Assembly (NCBI GenBank): GCA_029582155.1
Contig: CM055895.1
Location: forward strand, 6,018,044-6,082,043
From: Panopea generosa
Lineage: Eukaryota; Mollusca; Bivalvia; Adapedonta; Hiatellidae
Reading direction: 5' to 3'
DNA: 64,000 nt
In this document: one piece after another, positions 28,370 to 42,639 of the stretch
How the letters are laid out: every line of letters starts with the position of its first letter
How positions within the stretch are numbered: the first letter of the stretch is position 1
Program-made: the position numbers and the translations under genes
Notes under the pieces: generated by a model
Told to the model about the DNA's origin: nothing
The model's database searches: none
What the model saw: only the letters and a program-made list of their open reading frames with translations

Positions 28370-29115
28370 CGACTAACAGTAAACATTTGCACTGAATTAC
28401 TACTTAATATATTATCATTATCATTGTTATTATATATCGATACAAAGTATGTACCAAGCTACCTTAGTTTACGGTCTGTACCTAGCGGCATATACGAGTA
28501 TACAAACAGTTGCCTTTAATAATTACATAATGTATTGCTATTAATAGTACAGTACATAGACAATAAACTTAATATGTATCAAGCTACGCGTACTCCAGAC
28601 TGCATCGAGAGTCATTACGTCGTTCTCTCTATATATTTCCGACAAAACAACACAACATTTGCACTAGAATAATCACTGTATCATAAGTATTACAGTACTG
28701 ACGCATGTGCACTGTCCCTACCGAAATATTCCCAACAGTGAAAACAATATTTGCGCTAATATAATACATGTACATACTTATTTTTTGCATTACGTTCATT
28801 ATTTGCACAAATACTCATCTGTACCCAGCAGAATTGAAACCAAGTCTGCGCCAAGCGGCTTTAGATTGCATAATATACAATAGCAAACGATATACATTTT
28901 CTCTTACAAGCCGATATTTGCACTTACATAACTCATATAATGTCCTATTATTATAACATTGCGTAAATTATTTAGGACAAGTACACGGTCTGTTGACTAC
29001 AGTCTGATATTTGCGAATAATATTCCAAATATACTATCAGCAGAATAGAGCTTGGTAATTACAAAGTCCGTATCAAGCGATCTTTGGACCCCGTCTATAC
29101 CAAGTGGTTTAAGAC
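28370..29115. repeat. Degenerate irregular repeat cluster
   Basis: The blocks 'atattcccgaca', aacatttgcactagaataat and 'gtctgtaccaagcggcttta' recur in variant form in the same order several times (for example near 28366, 28633, 28723 and 28912 for the first two; near 28453, 28850, 29065 and 29092 for the last). Spacing is irregular (about 90-265 bp). It looks like an old, eroded tandem family. Confidence 0.5.
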
Positions 29116-31385
29116 TGTTCGAGCAACATATATCCCCTATTCCCCTGAACAAAGCAACAATAGTACAAACATAATGTATAATTTGTAAACTTAAAAAAGA
29201 CGTATGTAAATATTGCATTTATATTTTATACAAAAAATCAACATGCACAATGTACGTTAGTCTGTGTTTTGTAATAAAGACTTACAAAAAGCGTGAAATA
29301 AGTAACAATATAAGTAAAAATAAGAAGATTATTTATTATATGTTATTTTAAGACAACTACATGAGTCATACTCCAAGGGCACTTGTCCCATCTCTGTGAT
29401 GATTCAACGCACATACTAATAATGACATGACATACATTCTGCCATATAACAGGAAGCGTATCCATAACAATACATAACTGAGCATCAACCATTGTATTAA
29501 TTCTTCAATTTCTAAATAAACTTTACTCACATACCATGTGCATCTTAATATACTTTAAGAATTATTTATATAAACTCCCGTAAATATTGCACTGTGTACA
29601 TAATACATAAATACCCATGATAAATCGGTTCGGTTAATAGGATGGGTGTATCCACGTGGTGAATTTTCGGACAATAAATCTTGGTAAGCGCGCGTTCCAA
29701 TCAAACCTTGATTAAAAGCAGTTTGATTTCGTGCATTCATACATCGTTTGCTATTAACTAAATTCAAACAATGGAATGTGTGAATAGATGTAAAGTACAA
29801 TAAACGATACATTCGCTTTCCACCACATCTGCGTACTAAATGCATAACTTAAATGTATCACGATGCATGGGAAGATCTATGGATTTTTGTTAATGGGTAA
29901 GCTCCCTTTCAAACTGCCCTTACAATATATGACTTACATCTAATACCATCATCTCATGTCTGTTTTATCCAAATATAAAATATTCTGTGTAGTGTTTTCC
30001 CCCAAAGTCCCAGAAAAGTTACAAACGTTTTACCTGCCCTTTTAAACTACACTGTATCAAATTAACATACCGCACAGATTATTGTTTCGTTCCTTATTAT
30101 TTTAGGATTTTTTTTAATAAATCTACTATTCAGCGCGTCAGTACCTACATATTTCGTGTGAAACAAAAATGTATTAACCACTTATTCTGTATTACCCTAT
30201 TCGCAAGATATTCTCCGACAATTTCAGACAATACATTTTTTTATTTTTTAATTTTTATTTATTATTCTATTTAATCTGAAATACATGCACTCTATAATGT
30301 AAAAGTAAACTTTTATAATAATGTTATGTTACCCATATTCCCACCGGCGTAGTTACAAATTGGCACAGGCCTGCACTTTTCCCAAGAAATATAAAAACAA
30401 TCTGAATAAATTGAAATTCCAAACAATTTCAAGTAACTGGTATGTTTTACATAATTATATAAATTACACACACAACCCCTGATTATGTGCCAATGGCAAT
30501 TTACATATATATATATACCTGAACTTTTGAATTTATCAAGCTACGCCGCTTCTTTCTACTACTTGTTTTAATCAAACTAATAAAAATATCCAAAACTAGT
30601 CTTACACTGCCACATGCAATAGATACGGAAAAAACCCCAACTTACTTCGTATCTTTATCTCTTACGTCTTATATTAAGTCTTAGACTTATATTTGTATCA
30701 TTACTATAACATACCATGTTTTTATAATTTTACACTGGACTTACTTAAGTTTTATGTAACTTAAGCCCTATGATAATAAAATAGTACTCATCTTAGTGAG
30801 TATCTGAATGATAAGTTGTCTCATACTTAACCTTAGAGCTGGGGCTCTCATCGTAACATATCACCGCTCGTCCAAGCAATGGAGCTTATGTGCGGCTCCG
30901 GACAATGAACAGTCAGCTCATGTTTACTTTCCGTCCGGCAATAGTGTCTGGCTCCTGAATTGTTTTTTGTAACGCTGTCCTATCTATTAATCCAGGCGAT
31001 GAACTTGTGGCAGTTTAGGTTATAACTTTATGAGTCACTTTTCTGATAACATAAATAAATGACAAATGTCTGTTGTTCTCAGCAGCTAGTGATATTAAAC
31101 CTAAGCTCCATCTTAAATCAATATGATTCGTATATCTTTTTTAATCATAGTTCTGACGTATAACAAAATGTCACGGTCGTCGATTAAGTTTTCATAGCCA
31201 CTCTTGTGAACATATGTGTAAACAACGTAACTATTCGGCAAACACAATGACCTCAAATGGAGTGTGCCTACACTTGTATCACTTATATACCGACTGTATC
31301 GCACGAGTTGGTTCGTGCTCTATACCCTTGACTGAACATTACACGTATATGTATTCATTTGCTTTAAACCCAATATATATATATA
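29116..31385. other. No recognisable gene or element
   Basis: This is AT-rich sequence with only short accidental open frames. I found no family signature, SINE head or tandem array in it. Confidence 0.55.
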
Positions 31386-32180
31386 TATTGTCATACAGGT
31401 ATAACACACTCATCTCCATATATTGTCATCCAGGTATAACACATTTATCTCCATAGATTGTCATACAGGTATAATACATTCATCTCCATATATTGTCATA
31501 GTCATACAGGTATAACAAACTCATCTCCATATATTGTCATGCACACGTAACACACTCATTTCCATATTTTGTCATACAGGTATAACACACCCATCTCCAT
31601 TTATTGTCATACAGGTATAACACATTTATCTCCATATATTGTCATACAGATATAACACACTCATCTCTATACATTGTCACACAGGCATAACACTCTCATC
31701 TCCATATGTTGTTATACAGGCATAACACACTCATCTCCATATGTTGTTATACAGGCATAACACACTAATCTCCATATGTTGTCATACAGGCATAACACAT
31801 TCATCTTCATATATTGTCATACAGGCATAACACACCCATCATTATATATCGTCATACAGGCATAACATATTCATCTTCATATGTTGTCATACAGGCATAA
31901 CACACTATCTCCATATATTGACATGCAGGTATAACACACTCGTCTCGATATATTGTCATACAGGCATAACACACTGATCTGCATAATTTATAGTCATTCA
32001 TGTGAAACACACCCATATCCCTATGTTGTTATACAGGCATAATACATTCATCTATATATGTCGCATACAGGCATATCACACTCATCTACATATGTTGTCT
32101 TACAGGCATTACACACTCATCTCCATATGTTGTCATACAGGCACAACATACTCATCTCCATACGTTGTCATACAGACATA
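31386..32180. repeat. 35-bp minisatellite, about 22 copies
   Basis: The unit joins gtcatacaggtataacacac and 'tcatctccatatatt'. Copies vary (gtataac/gcataac; catatatt/catatgtt) and the first half of the array differs from the second, so homogenisation is incomplete. Confidence 0.92.
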
Positions 32181-32189
32181 ACATAATTA

Positions 32190-32272
32190 CTTTTACTAAC
32201 TATGCATTACCTTTACTAACTTTGCATTACCTTTACTAATTATGCATTACCTTAACTAGCTATGCATTATCT
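32190..32272. repeat. 20-bp tandem repeat, about 4 copies
   Basis: The unit attacctttactaactatgc repeats directly after the 35-bp array, with one or two changes per copy. Confidence 0.85.
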
Positions 32273-32382
32273 TATTTATTTAATTTAAATCAATACCTAC
32301 TTCATGCTAAGTTAGTTGACATAAACATTGCTAACCTTCCGACCAAACACACACATCGACAACACACACTCTTTAACATACC

Positions 32383-32673
32383 GCAAGACCAATTATTGAG
32401 TGAAAGCGTTACTGGCAAGACCAACTATTGAGTGAAAGCGTTAATGGCTAGACCAACTATTGAGTGAAAGCGTTACTTGCAAGACCAACTAATGAGTGAA
32501 AGCGTTACTGGCAAGACCAACTAATGAGTGAAAAAGTTACTGGCAAGACCAACTATTGAGTGAAAGCGTTACTGGCAAGACCAACTATTGAGTGAAAGCG
32601 CTACTGGCTAGACCAACTATTGAGTGAAAGCGTTACTGGTTAGACCAACTATTGAGTGAAAGCGTTACTGGCT
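32383..32673. repeat. 32-bp minisatellite, 9 copies
   Basis: The unit joins aagaccaactattgagtgaa and 'agcgttactggc'. The copies are nearly identical, which suggests a recent origin. It shares no sequence with the two arrays just before it. Confidence 0.93.
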
Positions 32674-35600
32674 AGTTTCATGAAACATGTTATGGTTAGA
32701 GCATCATTTGCACACAGAACTTCCAGCAATGCAAGTACTATTATAAATGTATTATCCCAGCAATTAAAACCACATATTAATTTGTTCATGTTGCTTTAGG
32801 TGCGACATATTCTGATGGTTATATATGGATCTTTGTCTCTACTTCAAATAAACCTACAGCAGTTATATATCACGTTACGTCTACCGACATTAAAATGTAA
32901 TCAAATACAAACAAACCAACTTTTGGTGCATTCTACAGACTAAAGTACTGCAAGCGTTCCAATGTGGATATTTTCGTGCACGTGTTTTGAGTATTTACAT
33001 GTTTGTTTGAACCTTTACAAAATATTGTCGTTTATTTTCCCATGCGTATAAGCCATAAGCTGTAATAACTAGATTCGGGCAAACCTTTGGATAAAATCAA
33101 CCTTGTTTGAGAAATGCGGTTGATTTTAACGTCAAGAACATTTATAATTTTAACGTTTTTTGACGTTATACTTGTAGAAGGAACAACATGTATGTTCAAC
33201 CTTCTCTCGTTACTTAGATTTCATTTAAAGATTGACAAAATATTAAATAACATAAATACCACAGTTTTGGCTAATTCCAATAATTGTAACACAAAATGGT
33301 AGTCCTTTATCTGTATTTTGAATTATTTCCATGATGGCACATTCACTCTATCATTGTGTAACCGAAATATTCCAAGATTAACTCAGTTGTCGAGTAAGAC
33401 ATATTTTGCTATGATTCAATGGAAGAAGACATTAGAGATAAGAGACATCGTCAAAACGTTGAAATCAGCAGCATCTAATTGTAGATGGCGTGATGCTACT
33501 CGATGGCTTTGCAGAAGCCAGATCAGCAAGAGGACATATTTTCACCCAAACCGTCTGTTCAATTTCAATTTTTAGCATCACTTTTTTCGCTTGAATACTT
33601 ATATTTACACTTCCTTCCTCGTTTTATGATGTGCCGACAGGAGCGAGGTTGATGAATATGTAAATCATGTCGGTTCCCCATTGACTGTTCCCAGGGTGGG
33701 GGAGGGGGGTGACCTTGGTTGTCACTTTACATGTTTATTTGGGACATAATTACTACACATATGACTAATTTATGTATTGATTGAGTTTTGTATTGTCCGA
33801 TTTGGTGAATACCTCGTCTACTGTTGGACTAATATTTATCTTGTTTGTCGTAAACATTACCTTGTTATATTATAATCCGGGTGCAGTTACTTACTTTTAT
33901 AATATTATTTCTCTGGCACAATTTGAAAAGGTCACCGTTTTATAAATTATTAATATTTACAATGATATTTGATGCAAACTATGCATTCACTTTTTTTATA
34001 TTACTGTTTTAGTACCAAGCGAAATGGTTTGAACAATACTTTTTACCGAAATCGTAATATGGGCCCAATGACATATGGGAAGATGTCACCCACACGTACA
34101 CACTTGAACAAGAAGGTCTTACTTCAAGTAAGTTTTTTATGCATCACGTAAAATATCATGCAAAAAATAGCTTATCTCTGATATCCAGTGCGTGCGATAT
34201 AGTATTTAGTTAATAAAAAAAAAACACTACAAAGACAAAAGAGTATAGATGTTATTGAAAACAATATTAATAATATATGATGTTTGATATACATTTGCAG
34301 ATTTACTGGTAAGATAAAAAGATATCGCCGATATGAATGATGCCTCTTTAATAATCAAATGTACGAAGAACATAATTGTTTGTACTAGTTTTAAAACGTC
34401 TCATCCTATTTCCAGTATCAAAGTAGTTTAATTTACTGTTAACTGTAATAGACGTTTAATTAGTCTGCATCTGATAAGAAAACGAAATTAGTGTATAACT
34501 GAATCACAGGAAGACAGTTCAACTTAAACTTAATGTTTACGACTCATCATTTATCATTTATCCCTAAACTCTTATCAAGTGTTGCGACCGACAGGAAAAT
34601 ATGCAGACGGCAAATATGGGCAACGATATAAATGGACATGTAAGTGAGGCGTTTGTCCAGGCATACGCACGACCGCCAATGCGTACAATTCGTCGACAAA
34701 AAGTGAAAGCATAAAGGCTGAGTAGGTTAGTGTGATAATTAATTCCGAATATATAATTTGGCATCGCAATTTACTCATTTAACACGCAGTAATTATTTCA
34801 AATAATGATCTATGCATCTCAATGCTTTCTCTTACTTGAATTATACCGCAGTTGTAGGCTACACCGTTACCAGTTGGCTCCTTTGACGATCGGTCCTATA
34901 TATAATTGCTAATGTGCAGTATAAACAAAAAAAGACTGAGGTTGAAATATAACATGAAAATACCATCTGTCTTCTATTTTCCATTTTTCTCTCAAAACCC
35001 ACCTTCCACCCCCACCCCGCTTGTATCATCGCTGCTCATGTCTGGCATACAGTACCCGTTCATGTACGCCTCTGTAAGTAAATGTATTATTATTTTGTGT
35101 TTCTTTTATAAATGTATCAAGTGTATTAAATACCACCGTGTCCTTCAACCGGCAAATGCTGTTTTCAACGCTGAGTTGTTCCAATCTCTGGTAGCTCAAC
35201 ACCCAGTCATGTGAATATTGCGTGTTCGCTATTTTCAAAATTAACGATTTTATATCAAGAACAATGAATTATGTAAGTAGAATATTAATTTGTTATGACT
35301 GCCAGTTTATTGTTACCTTGAACGAATTTAATTTCAAAATGCTATGATTCGAAAATTTATTTCATTTAACGACTCGTTAGGCTAACTATGCTTTGAACAA
35401 CTCGGCGCAGAACATAAACTGTAGGTACAGCAAGTTAACAACGTTTTAACGACTAACTCGTATCAATATTAAACTCAATATTTGTAATCATTACATTTCA
35501 TCGCCATTTCTTAACACGCGACGCTGCACACCCATTTTTATGAAGTATGTAGAATTATTGATGATCGTGCATATAGTAAAACACCATCGTATAATTGGGA

Positions 35601-35793
35601 AACATTTAGTATTGGTTAAAATGATGTCACATCTTCTTCAGCCAATGAGTTGTTCAATGACAATATACTTTTAAGGTATTGCTTCTGATTTTTTCTCATG
35701 GTACCGTCATTGTTCAAATAACATTGACAGATACATAGGAGTATTGTTATCTACTGTCACAAGGTCGGCTGGGACTTGTAAAAAAACACTCCG
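32674..35793. other. No recognisable gene or element
   Basis: Only short open frames without family signatures occur here. No repeats beyond simple AT-rich runs were noticed. Confidence 0.5.
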
Positions 35794-38700
35794 TTCATGT
35801 ATGTGTTACCTGTGAGAAATGTATTTCCAATTTGTCTCAGACAATCTCATATATGTGTTACCTGTGAGAAAAGTATTTCTTATTTGTTTCAGACAACCTC
35901 ATGTATGTGTTACCTGCGAGAAATGTATTCCTATTTGTCTCAGACAACCTAATATATGTGTTATCTGTAAAAAATGTATTTCCTGTTTGTCTCAGACAAC
36001 CTCATGTATGTGTTACCTGTGAAAGATATGTAAAATATTTGTCTCAGACAACATCATGTATGTGTTACCTGTGGGAAATGTACTTCCAGTTTGTCTCAGA
36101 AAACCTCATGTATGTGTTACCCGTGAGAAATGTGTTTCCTATTTGTCTCACATAACATCATATATATGGTACCTGTAAGAAATAATTTGATTACTTATAG
36201 CTCAGATAATTTCATGTATATGTTATCTGCAAGAAATGTATTTCCATTTTGTCTCAGGCAACCTCATGTATTTGTTACCTTTGAGAAACGTATTTCCTAT
36301 TTGTCTCAGGCAACCTCATGTATTTGTTACCTTTGAGAAATGTATTTCCATTTTTTCTCAGACAACTTCATGTATTTGTTACCTTTGAGAAATGTATTTC
36401 CATTTTGTCTCAGGCAACCTCATGTATTTGTTACCTTTGAGAAATGTATTTCCATTTTGTCTCAGACAACATCATGTATATGTTACCTGTAAGGAATTTA
36501 TTTCCAATTTGTCACAGACAACCTCATATATGTTACCTGTGAGAAATGTATTTCCAATTTGTTTCAGACAAACTCATGTATGTGAAACCTGTGAGAAAAG
36601 TACTTCCTATTTGTCTCATACAACGACATGTATGTATTACATGCAAGAAATGTGTTTCCTATTTGTCTCAGACAACCTCATGTTTGTGTTACCTGTAAGA
36701 AATATATTTCCAATTTGTCTCAGACAACCTCATGCATGTGTTAACTGTAAGAAATGTATTTCCAATCTGTCACAGACAACCTCATGTATGTGTTACCTGT
36801 GAGAAATGTATTTCCTACTTGTCTCAGACAAACTCATGTCTGTGATACCTGTAAGAAATGTGTTTCTATTTTTCTCAGACAACCTCATGTATAGGTTTCC
36901 TGTGAGAAATGTATTTCCAGTTTGTCTCAGACAACCTCATGTATGTGTTACCTGTAAGAAACGATGTATTTACAATTTATCACAGACAACTTCATGTATG
37001 TCTTACTTGTAAGAAATGTATTTCCAATTTGTCTCAGACAACCTCATGCATTTGTTATCTGTAAGAAATGTGTTTCCTGTTTGTCTCTGAAAACCTCATG
37101 TATATGTTACCTTTTAGAAATGTATTTCCAGTTTGTCGCAGACAACCTCATGTATGTGTTACCTGTGAGAAATGTATTTCCAATTTGTCTCAGACAACCT
37201 CATGCATTTGTTATCTGAAAGAAATGTATTTCCAGTTTGTCTCAGACAACCTCATGTATGTGTTATATGTAAGACGTGTATTTCAAATTTGTCTCAGACA
37301 ACCTTAAGCATGTGTTATCTGTAAGAAATGTATTTCCTATTTGTCTCTAATAACCTCATGTATATGTTACCTGTGAGAAATGTATTTCCAATTTGTCTCA
37401 GACAAACTCATGTATATGTTACCTACGAGAAATGTATTTCGTATTTGTCTCAGACAACCTCATGTTTATGTTACCTGTAAGGAATATATTTCCAATTTGT
37501 CTGAGACAACCTCATATATAAGTTACCTGAAAGAAATGTATTTAATTTTTGTCTTAGACAACCTCATGTATATGTTACCTGTGAGAAAAATATTTCCAAT
37601 TTGTCTCAGACAACCTCATGTATGAGTTACCTTTAAGAAATAATTAATTTCAATTTTTTCTCAGACAACCTCATGTATATGTTACCTGTAAGAAATGTAT
37701 TTCAAGTTTATCTCAGACAACCTCATGCTTGTATTATCTGTAAGAAATGTATTTCCTATTTGTCTCAGAAAACCTCATGTATATGTTACCTGTAATAAAT
37801 GTTTTTCCAATTTGTCAAAGACAACCTCATATATGTGTTACCTGTGAGAAATGTATTTCCAATTTGTTTCAGACAAACTCATGTATGTGTAACCTGTGAG
37901 AAAAGTACTTCCTATTTGTCTCAGACAACCTCATGTTTATGTTACCTGTAAGGAATATATTTCCAATTTGTCTGAGACAACCTCATATATAAGTTACCTG
38001 AAAGAAATGTATTTAATTTTTGTCTTAGACAACCTCATGTATATGTTACCTGTGAGAAAAATATTTCCAATTTGTCTCAGACAACCTCATGTATGAGTTA
38101 CCTTTAAGAAATAATGTATTTCAATTTTTTCTCAGACAACCTCATGTATATGTTACCTGTAAGAAATGTATTTCAAGTTTGTCTCAGACAACCTCATGCT
38201 TGTATTATCTGTAAGAAATGTATTTCCTATTTGTCTCAGAAAACCTCATGTATATGTTACCTGTAATAAATGTTTTTCCAATTTGTCAAAGACAACCTCA
38301 TATATGTGTTACCTGTGAGAAATGTATTTCCAATTTGTTTCAGACAAACTCATGTATGTGTAACCTGTGAAAAAAGTACTTCCTATTTGTCTCATACAAC
38401 CACATGTATGTATTACATGCAAGAGATGTGTTTCCTATTTGTCTCAGAAAACCTCTTGTATATGTTACCTGTAAGAAATGTATTTCCAATTTGTCACAGG
38501 CAACCTCATATATGTGTTACCTGTGAGAAATGTATTTCCAATTTGTTTCAAAAAGCCTCATGTACATGTATGTGATACCTGTGAGAAATGTGTTTCCTCT
38601 TTATCTATGACAACCTCATGTATGTGTTACCTGTAAGCAATGTATTTCCAATTTGTCTCAGACAACCACAATTGTGTGTTACCTGTAAGCAATGCACTTC

Positions 38701-41626
38701 CAACTTGTCCCAGACAACCTCATGCATGTGTTATCTGCAAGAATGTATTTACAATTTGTCTCAGACAACCTCATGAATGTGTTATCTGCAAGAATTGTGT
38801 TTCCAAAATATCTCAGACAACCTCATGAATATGTTACCTGTGAAAAATATATTTCCCATTTGTCTCAGACAACCTCATGGTTATATTACCTTTGAGAAAC
38901 GTATTTCCTATTTGTCTCAGACAAATTCTTGTATGTGTTACCTGTAAGAAATGTATTTCCAATTTGTCTCAGACAATTTCATATACGTGTTACCTGTAAG
39001 AAATATATTTCCAATTTGTCTCAGAAAACCTAATCCATGTGTTATCTGTAAGAAATGTATTGACTATTTGTCTCAGAAAACCTCATGTATATGTTACCTG
39101 TGAGCAATGTTTTTCCAATTTGTCTCAGACAGCCAGATGTATAGATTACATTTAAGAAATGTTTTTCCAATTTGTCTCAGATAACCTCATGTATATGTTA
39201 GTTGTAAGAATGTATTTCCAATTTGACTCAGACAACCTCAGTTATGTGTTACCTGTACGAAATGTATTTCCAATTTGTCTCAAACATCCTCCAGCATGTT
39301 TTTTTATGTTAGAAATGTATTTCTTATTTGTCTCAGAAAACCTCATGTATATTTTACCTGTGAGAAATGTATTTTCAATTTGTCTCAGACAATCTGTTGT
39401 ATATGTTATCTATGAGAAACGTATATCCTATTTGTCTTAGTAAACCTCATGTATATATTACCCGTGAGAAATGTATTTCCAATTTGTCTCTGACAACCTC
39501 ATGTATATGTTATCTGTGGGAAATGTTTTTCCTATTTGTCTCAGACAACCTGAAGTATATGGTACTTGTAAGGAATATATTTCCAATTTGTGTCAGACAA
39601 CCTCATATATATGATACCTGTAAAAATGTATTTCCATTTTGTCTCAGGCAACCTCATGTATATGATACCTGTAAGAAATGTATTTCCAATTTGTCTCAGA
39701 CATCTTCATATATATGTTACATGTAAGAAATGTATTTACTTTTTATCTCAGACAGCTTCATGTATGAGTTACCTGTAAGCAATGTTTTTCCAATTTGACT
39801 CAGACAACCCTCATAAATGTTTTATCTGCAAAAAATGTATTCCTAATTTGTCTCAGATAACTTCATGTATATGTTATCTGCAAGAAATGTATTTTCAATT
39901 GGTCTCAGACAACTTCATATATGTGTTACCTGTGAATAATGCATTTCCTATTTGTCTCAGACAACCTCATATATGTGTTACCTGTGAGAAACATTTTTCC
40001 TATTTGTCTCAGACAACCTCTTAGAAATGTATTTCCAATTTGTCTCAAACAACCTCATGTATATGTTACCTGTAAGCAATGTTTTTCCAATTTGTCTCAG
40101 ATAACCTCAATTATATGTTACCTGTAAGCAATGTATTTCCAATTTGTCCCAGACTACCTCATGTATGTGTTATCTGCAAGAATGTATTTTCAATTTGTGT
40201 CCCAGACAACCTTATGTATGTGTTATCTGCAAGAATTGTAATTTTAAAATGTCTCTGACAACGTCATGAATATGTTACCTGTGAAAAATATATTTCCTTT
40301 TTGTCTTAGACAACCTCATGGTTATGTTACCTTTGAGAAATGTATTTCTATTTGTCTCAGACAACCTCATGTATGTGTTACCTGTAAGCAATGCATTTCC
40401 AACTTGTCGCAGACAACCTCATGTATGTGTTATCTGCAAGAATGTATTTCCAAGTTGTCTCAGACAGCCTCATGAATGTGTTATATGCAAGAATTGTATT
40501 TCCAAAATATCTCAGACAACCTCATGAATATGTTACCTGTGAAAAATATATTTCCCATTTGTCTCAGACAGCCTCATGGTATATTACCTTTGAGAAATGT
40601 ATTTCCTATTTGTCTCAGGCAACCTCTTATATGTGTTACCTGTAAGAAATGTATTTCCAATTTGTCTCAGAAAACCTAATCCATGTGTTATCTGTAAGAA
40701 ATGTATTGACTATTTGTCTCAGAAAACCTCATGTATATGTTACCTGTGAGCAATGTATTTCCAATTTGTCTCAGACAGCCAGATGTATATGTTACCTTTA
40801 AGAAATGTTTTTCCAATTTGTCTCAGACAACCTCATGTGTTAGTTGTAAGAAATGTATTTCCAATTTGACTCAGACAACCTCAGTTATGTGTTACCTGTA
40901 AGAAATGTATTTCCAATTTGTCTCAGACATCCTCAAACATGTCTTTTGTGTTAGAAATGTATTTCTTATTTGTCTCAGAAAACCTCATGTATATTTTACC
41001 TGTGAGAAATGTATTTTCAATTTGTTTCAGACAATCTGTTGTATATGTTATCTATGAGAAACGTATTTCCTATTTGTCTCAGTAAAACTCACGTATATGT
41101 TACCTGTGAGAAATGTATTTCCAATTTGTCTCTGACAACCTCATGTATATGTTATCTGTGGGAAATGTTTTTCCTATTTGTCTCAGACAACCTGAAGTAT
41201 ATGGTACTTGTAAGGAATATATTTCCAATTTGTGTCAGACAACCTCATATATATGATACCTGTAAAAATGTATTTACTTTTGTCTCAGACAACCTCATGT
41301 ATATGTTACCTGTTAGAAATGTATTTCCTATTTAGCTCAGACAACCTGTATGAAATGTATTTCCACTTTGTCTCAGACAACCTCATGTATATGTTACCTG
41401 TAAGAAATGTATTTCCAATTTGTCTTAGACATCTTCATATTTATGTTACCTGTAAGAAATGTATTTACTTTTTATCTCAGACAGCTTCGTGTATGAGTTA
41501 CCTGTAAGCAATGTTTTTCCTATTTGTCTCAGACAATCTCATATTTTTGTTACCTGCAAGAAATGTATTTCCTACTTGTCTCAGACAATCTCATAATTTT
41601 GTTACCTGCAAGAAATGTATTTCCTA
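35794..41626. repeat. 52-bp minisatellite, about 112 copies
   Basis: The unit joins ctcagacaacctcatgtatg, tgttacctgtgagaaatgta and 'tttccaatttgt'. Copies differ from one another by several bases, with recurring variant types (gtgaga/gtaaga; ctgcaaga). Since 52 is not a multiple of three, each frame cycles through all phases every 156 bp. This produces overlapping Cys-rich open frames of 60-136 codons that end at TGA or TAA within the 'ctgtgag/ctgtaag' site; they are not genes. Blocks of the array are themselves duplicated (see findings). Confidence 0.96.
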
Positions 41627-42639
41627 TCAGAAGCACATTGCCAAACAAAACAAATTCATGCAGACGTAGTCATTTGTCTACAGCAGTGAGGGCCGTGGGT
41701 GAAAAAATATAAACAGAGAAACAGAAGCAAGTCATCGCTGTGAAGTCATTTGTCAGAGACTGCGGGATATACCTATTGATATTAAGGATGGCACAGTGGA
41801 TAAGGTATCTTTGCACAGCACATTATCTTTGCAGAAGACAATAGTATGTCAACCAATCTATATTCGTTGTAAGAACTTTCCTCTAGTAATCCTAATCCCT
41901 CTTAGATAGCAACGAACCATTTACATACTTTGATATGCACTGAATGCTCACGACGGTTCGTAATAATCTGGCCACAGAAAATGTTAACCAATATTCGATA
42001 TAATGCAGATGTTCAGACCTATTATCGGAAATGACAAGCTTCATATGTGGTTAAAGTGCATACTAATCAATGTATCGAAGCTTGGTGGGGGTCCTAATAT
42101 TCAAATTAGTGGCTGGTTGGTGTGCTTGATTAAAGACACGAGCTGTTCTCGATTCAGACAAACTTTAACGTTCACTGTTTGAAACTTGTTCTCGTGTACA
42201 TGATTCAAACAGATCTCGACAAAATTGCCCTCATGGGGATTTCTACGAAATAAGGTTTCAGAAAGAGAGCGAAGTTTCTCAAAGAAAACCGAACGTCATG
42301 TAAATTATTCCAGATCTGTTCGCGAGTGTGAGATACTGCAGATGTTCAGGCCTGCTTGGTGTTATTTGGTTATCCAACACGATACACTGATCATAAACAG
42401 CACATAAAATGCATTGCCACTGTTTCTTACATTAATTGATTTGTTTAAAGAAAATGCAGAATAATATAATTATAATGCATTTGTTAGCTTAAGTTATAAA
42501 TCGAGTGTTACTTCTCTGGACTGAAAAAATAAAACCAGTATTACGAACACGTCGATCTTGATTTTACTTACGTTTGCGCAACAAAATCAATATTTAGACA
42601 TTTTCCTTAAGAACATAAACGTGTCTGGATCGAACATTT
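41627..42639. other. No recognisable gene or element
   Basis: This is ordinary sequence between the 52-bp array and the next repeat; only short open frames are present. Confidence 0.5.

Noticed and set aside
28058-29845. Minus-strand open frames of 73-96 codons
   Set aside because: They show no family signature; the first two overlap or adjoin the degenerate repeat cluster, and none has splice partners.
35794-41626. CRISPR-like regularly spaced repeats
   Set aside because: The repeats are contiguous, without unique spacers, in a eukaryotic genome; no cas genes are present.
35819-41712. Series of Cys-rich open frames (CVTCEKCIS-like) resembling small secreted or zinc-finger proteins
   Set aside because: They are the three phases of the 52-bp unit read through; each ends at TGA/TAA in the ctgtgag/ctgtaag site. 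Nothing outside the array belongs to them.
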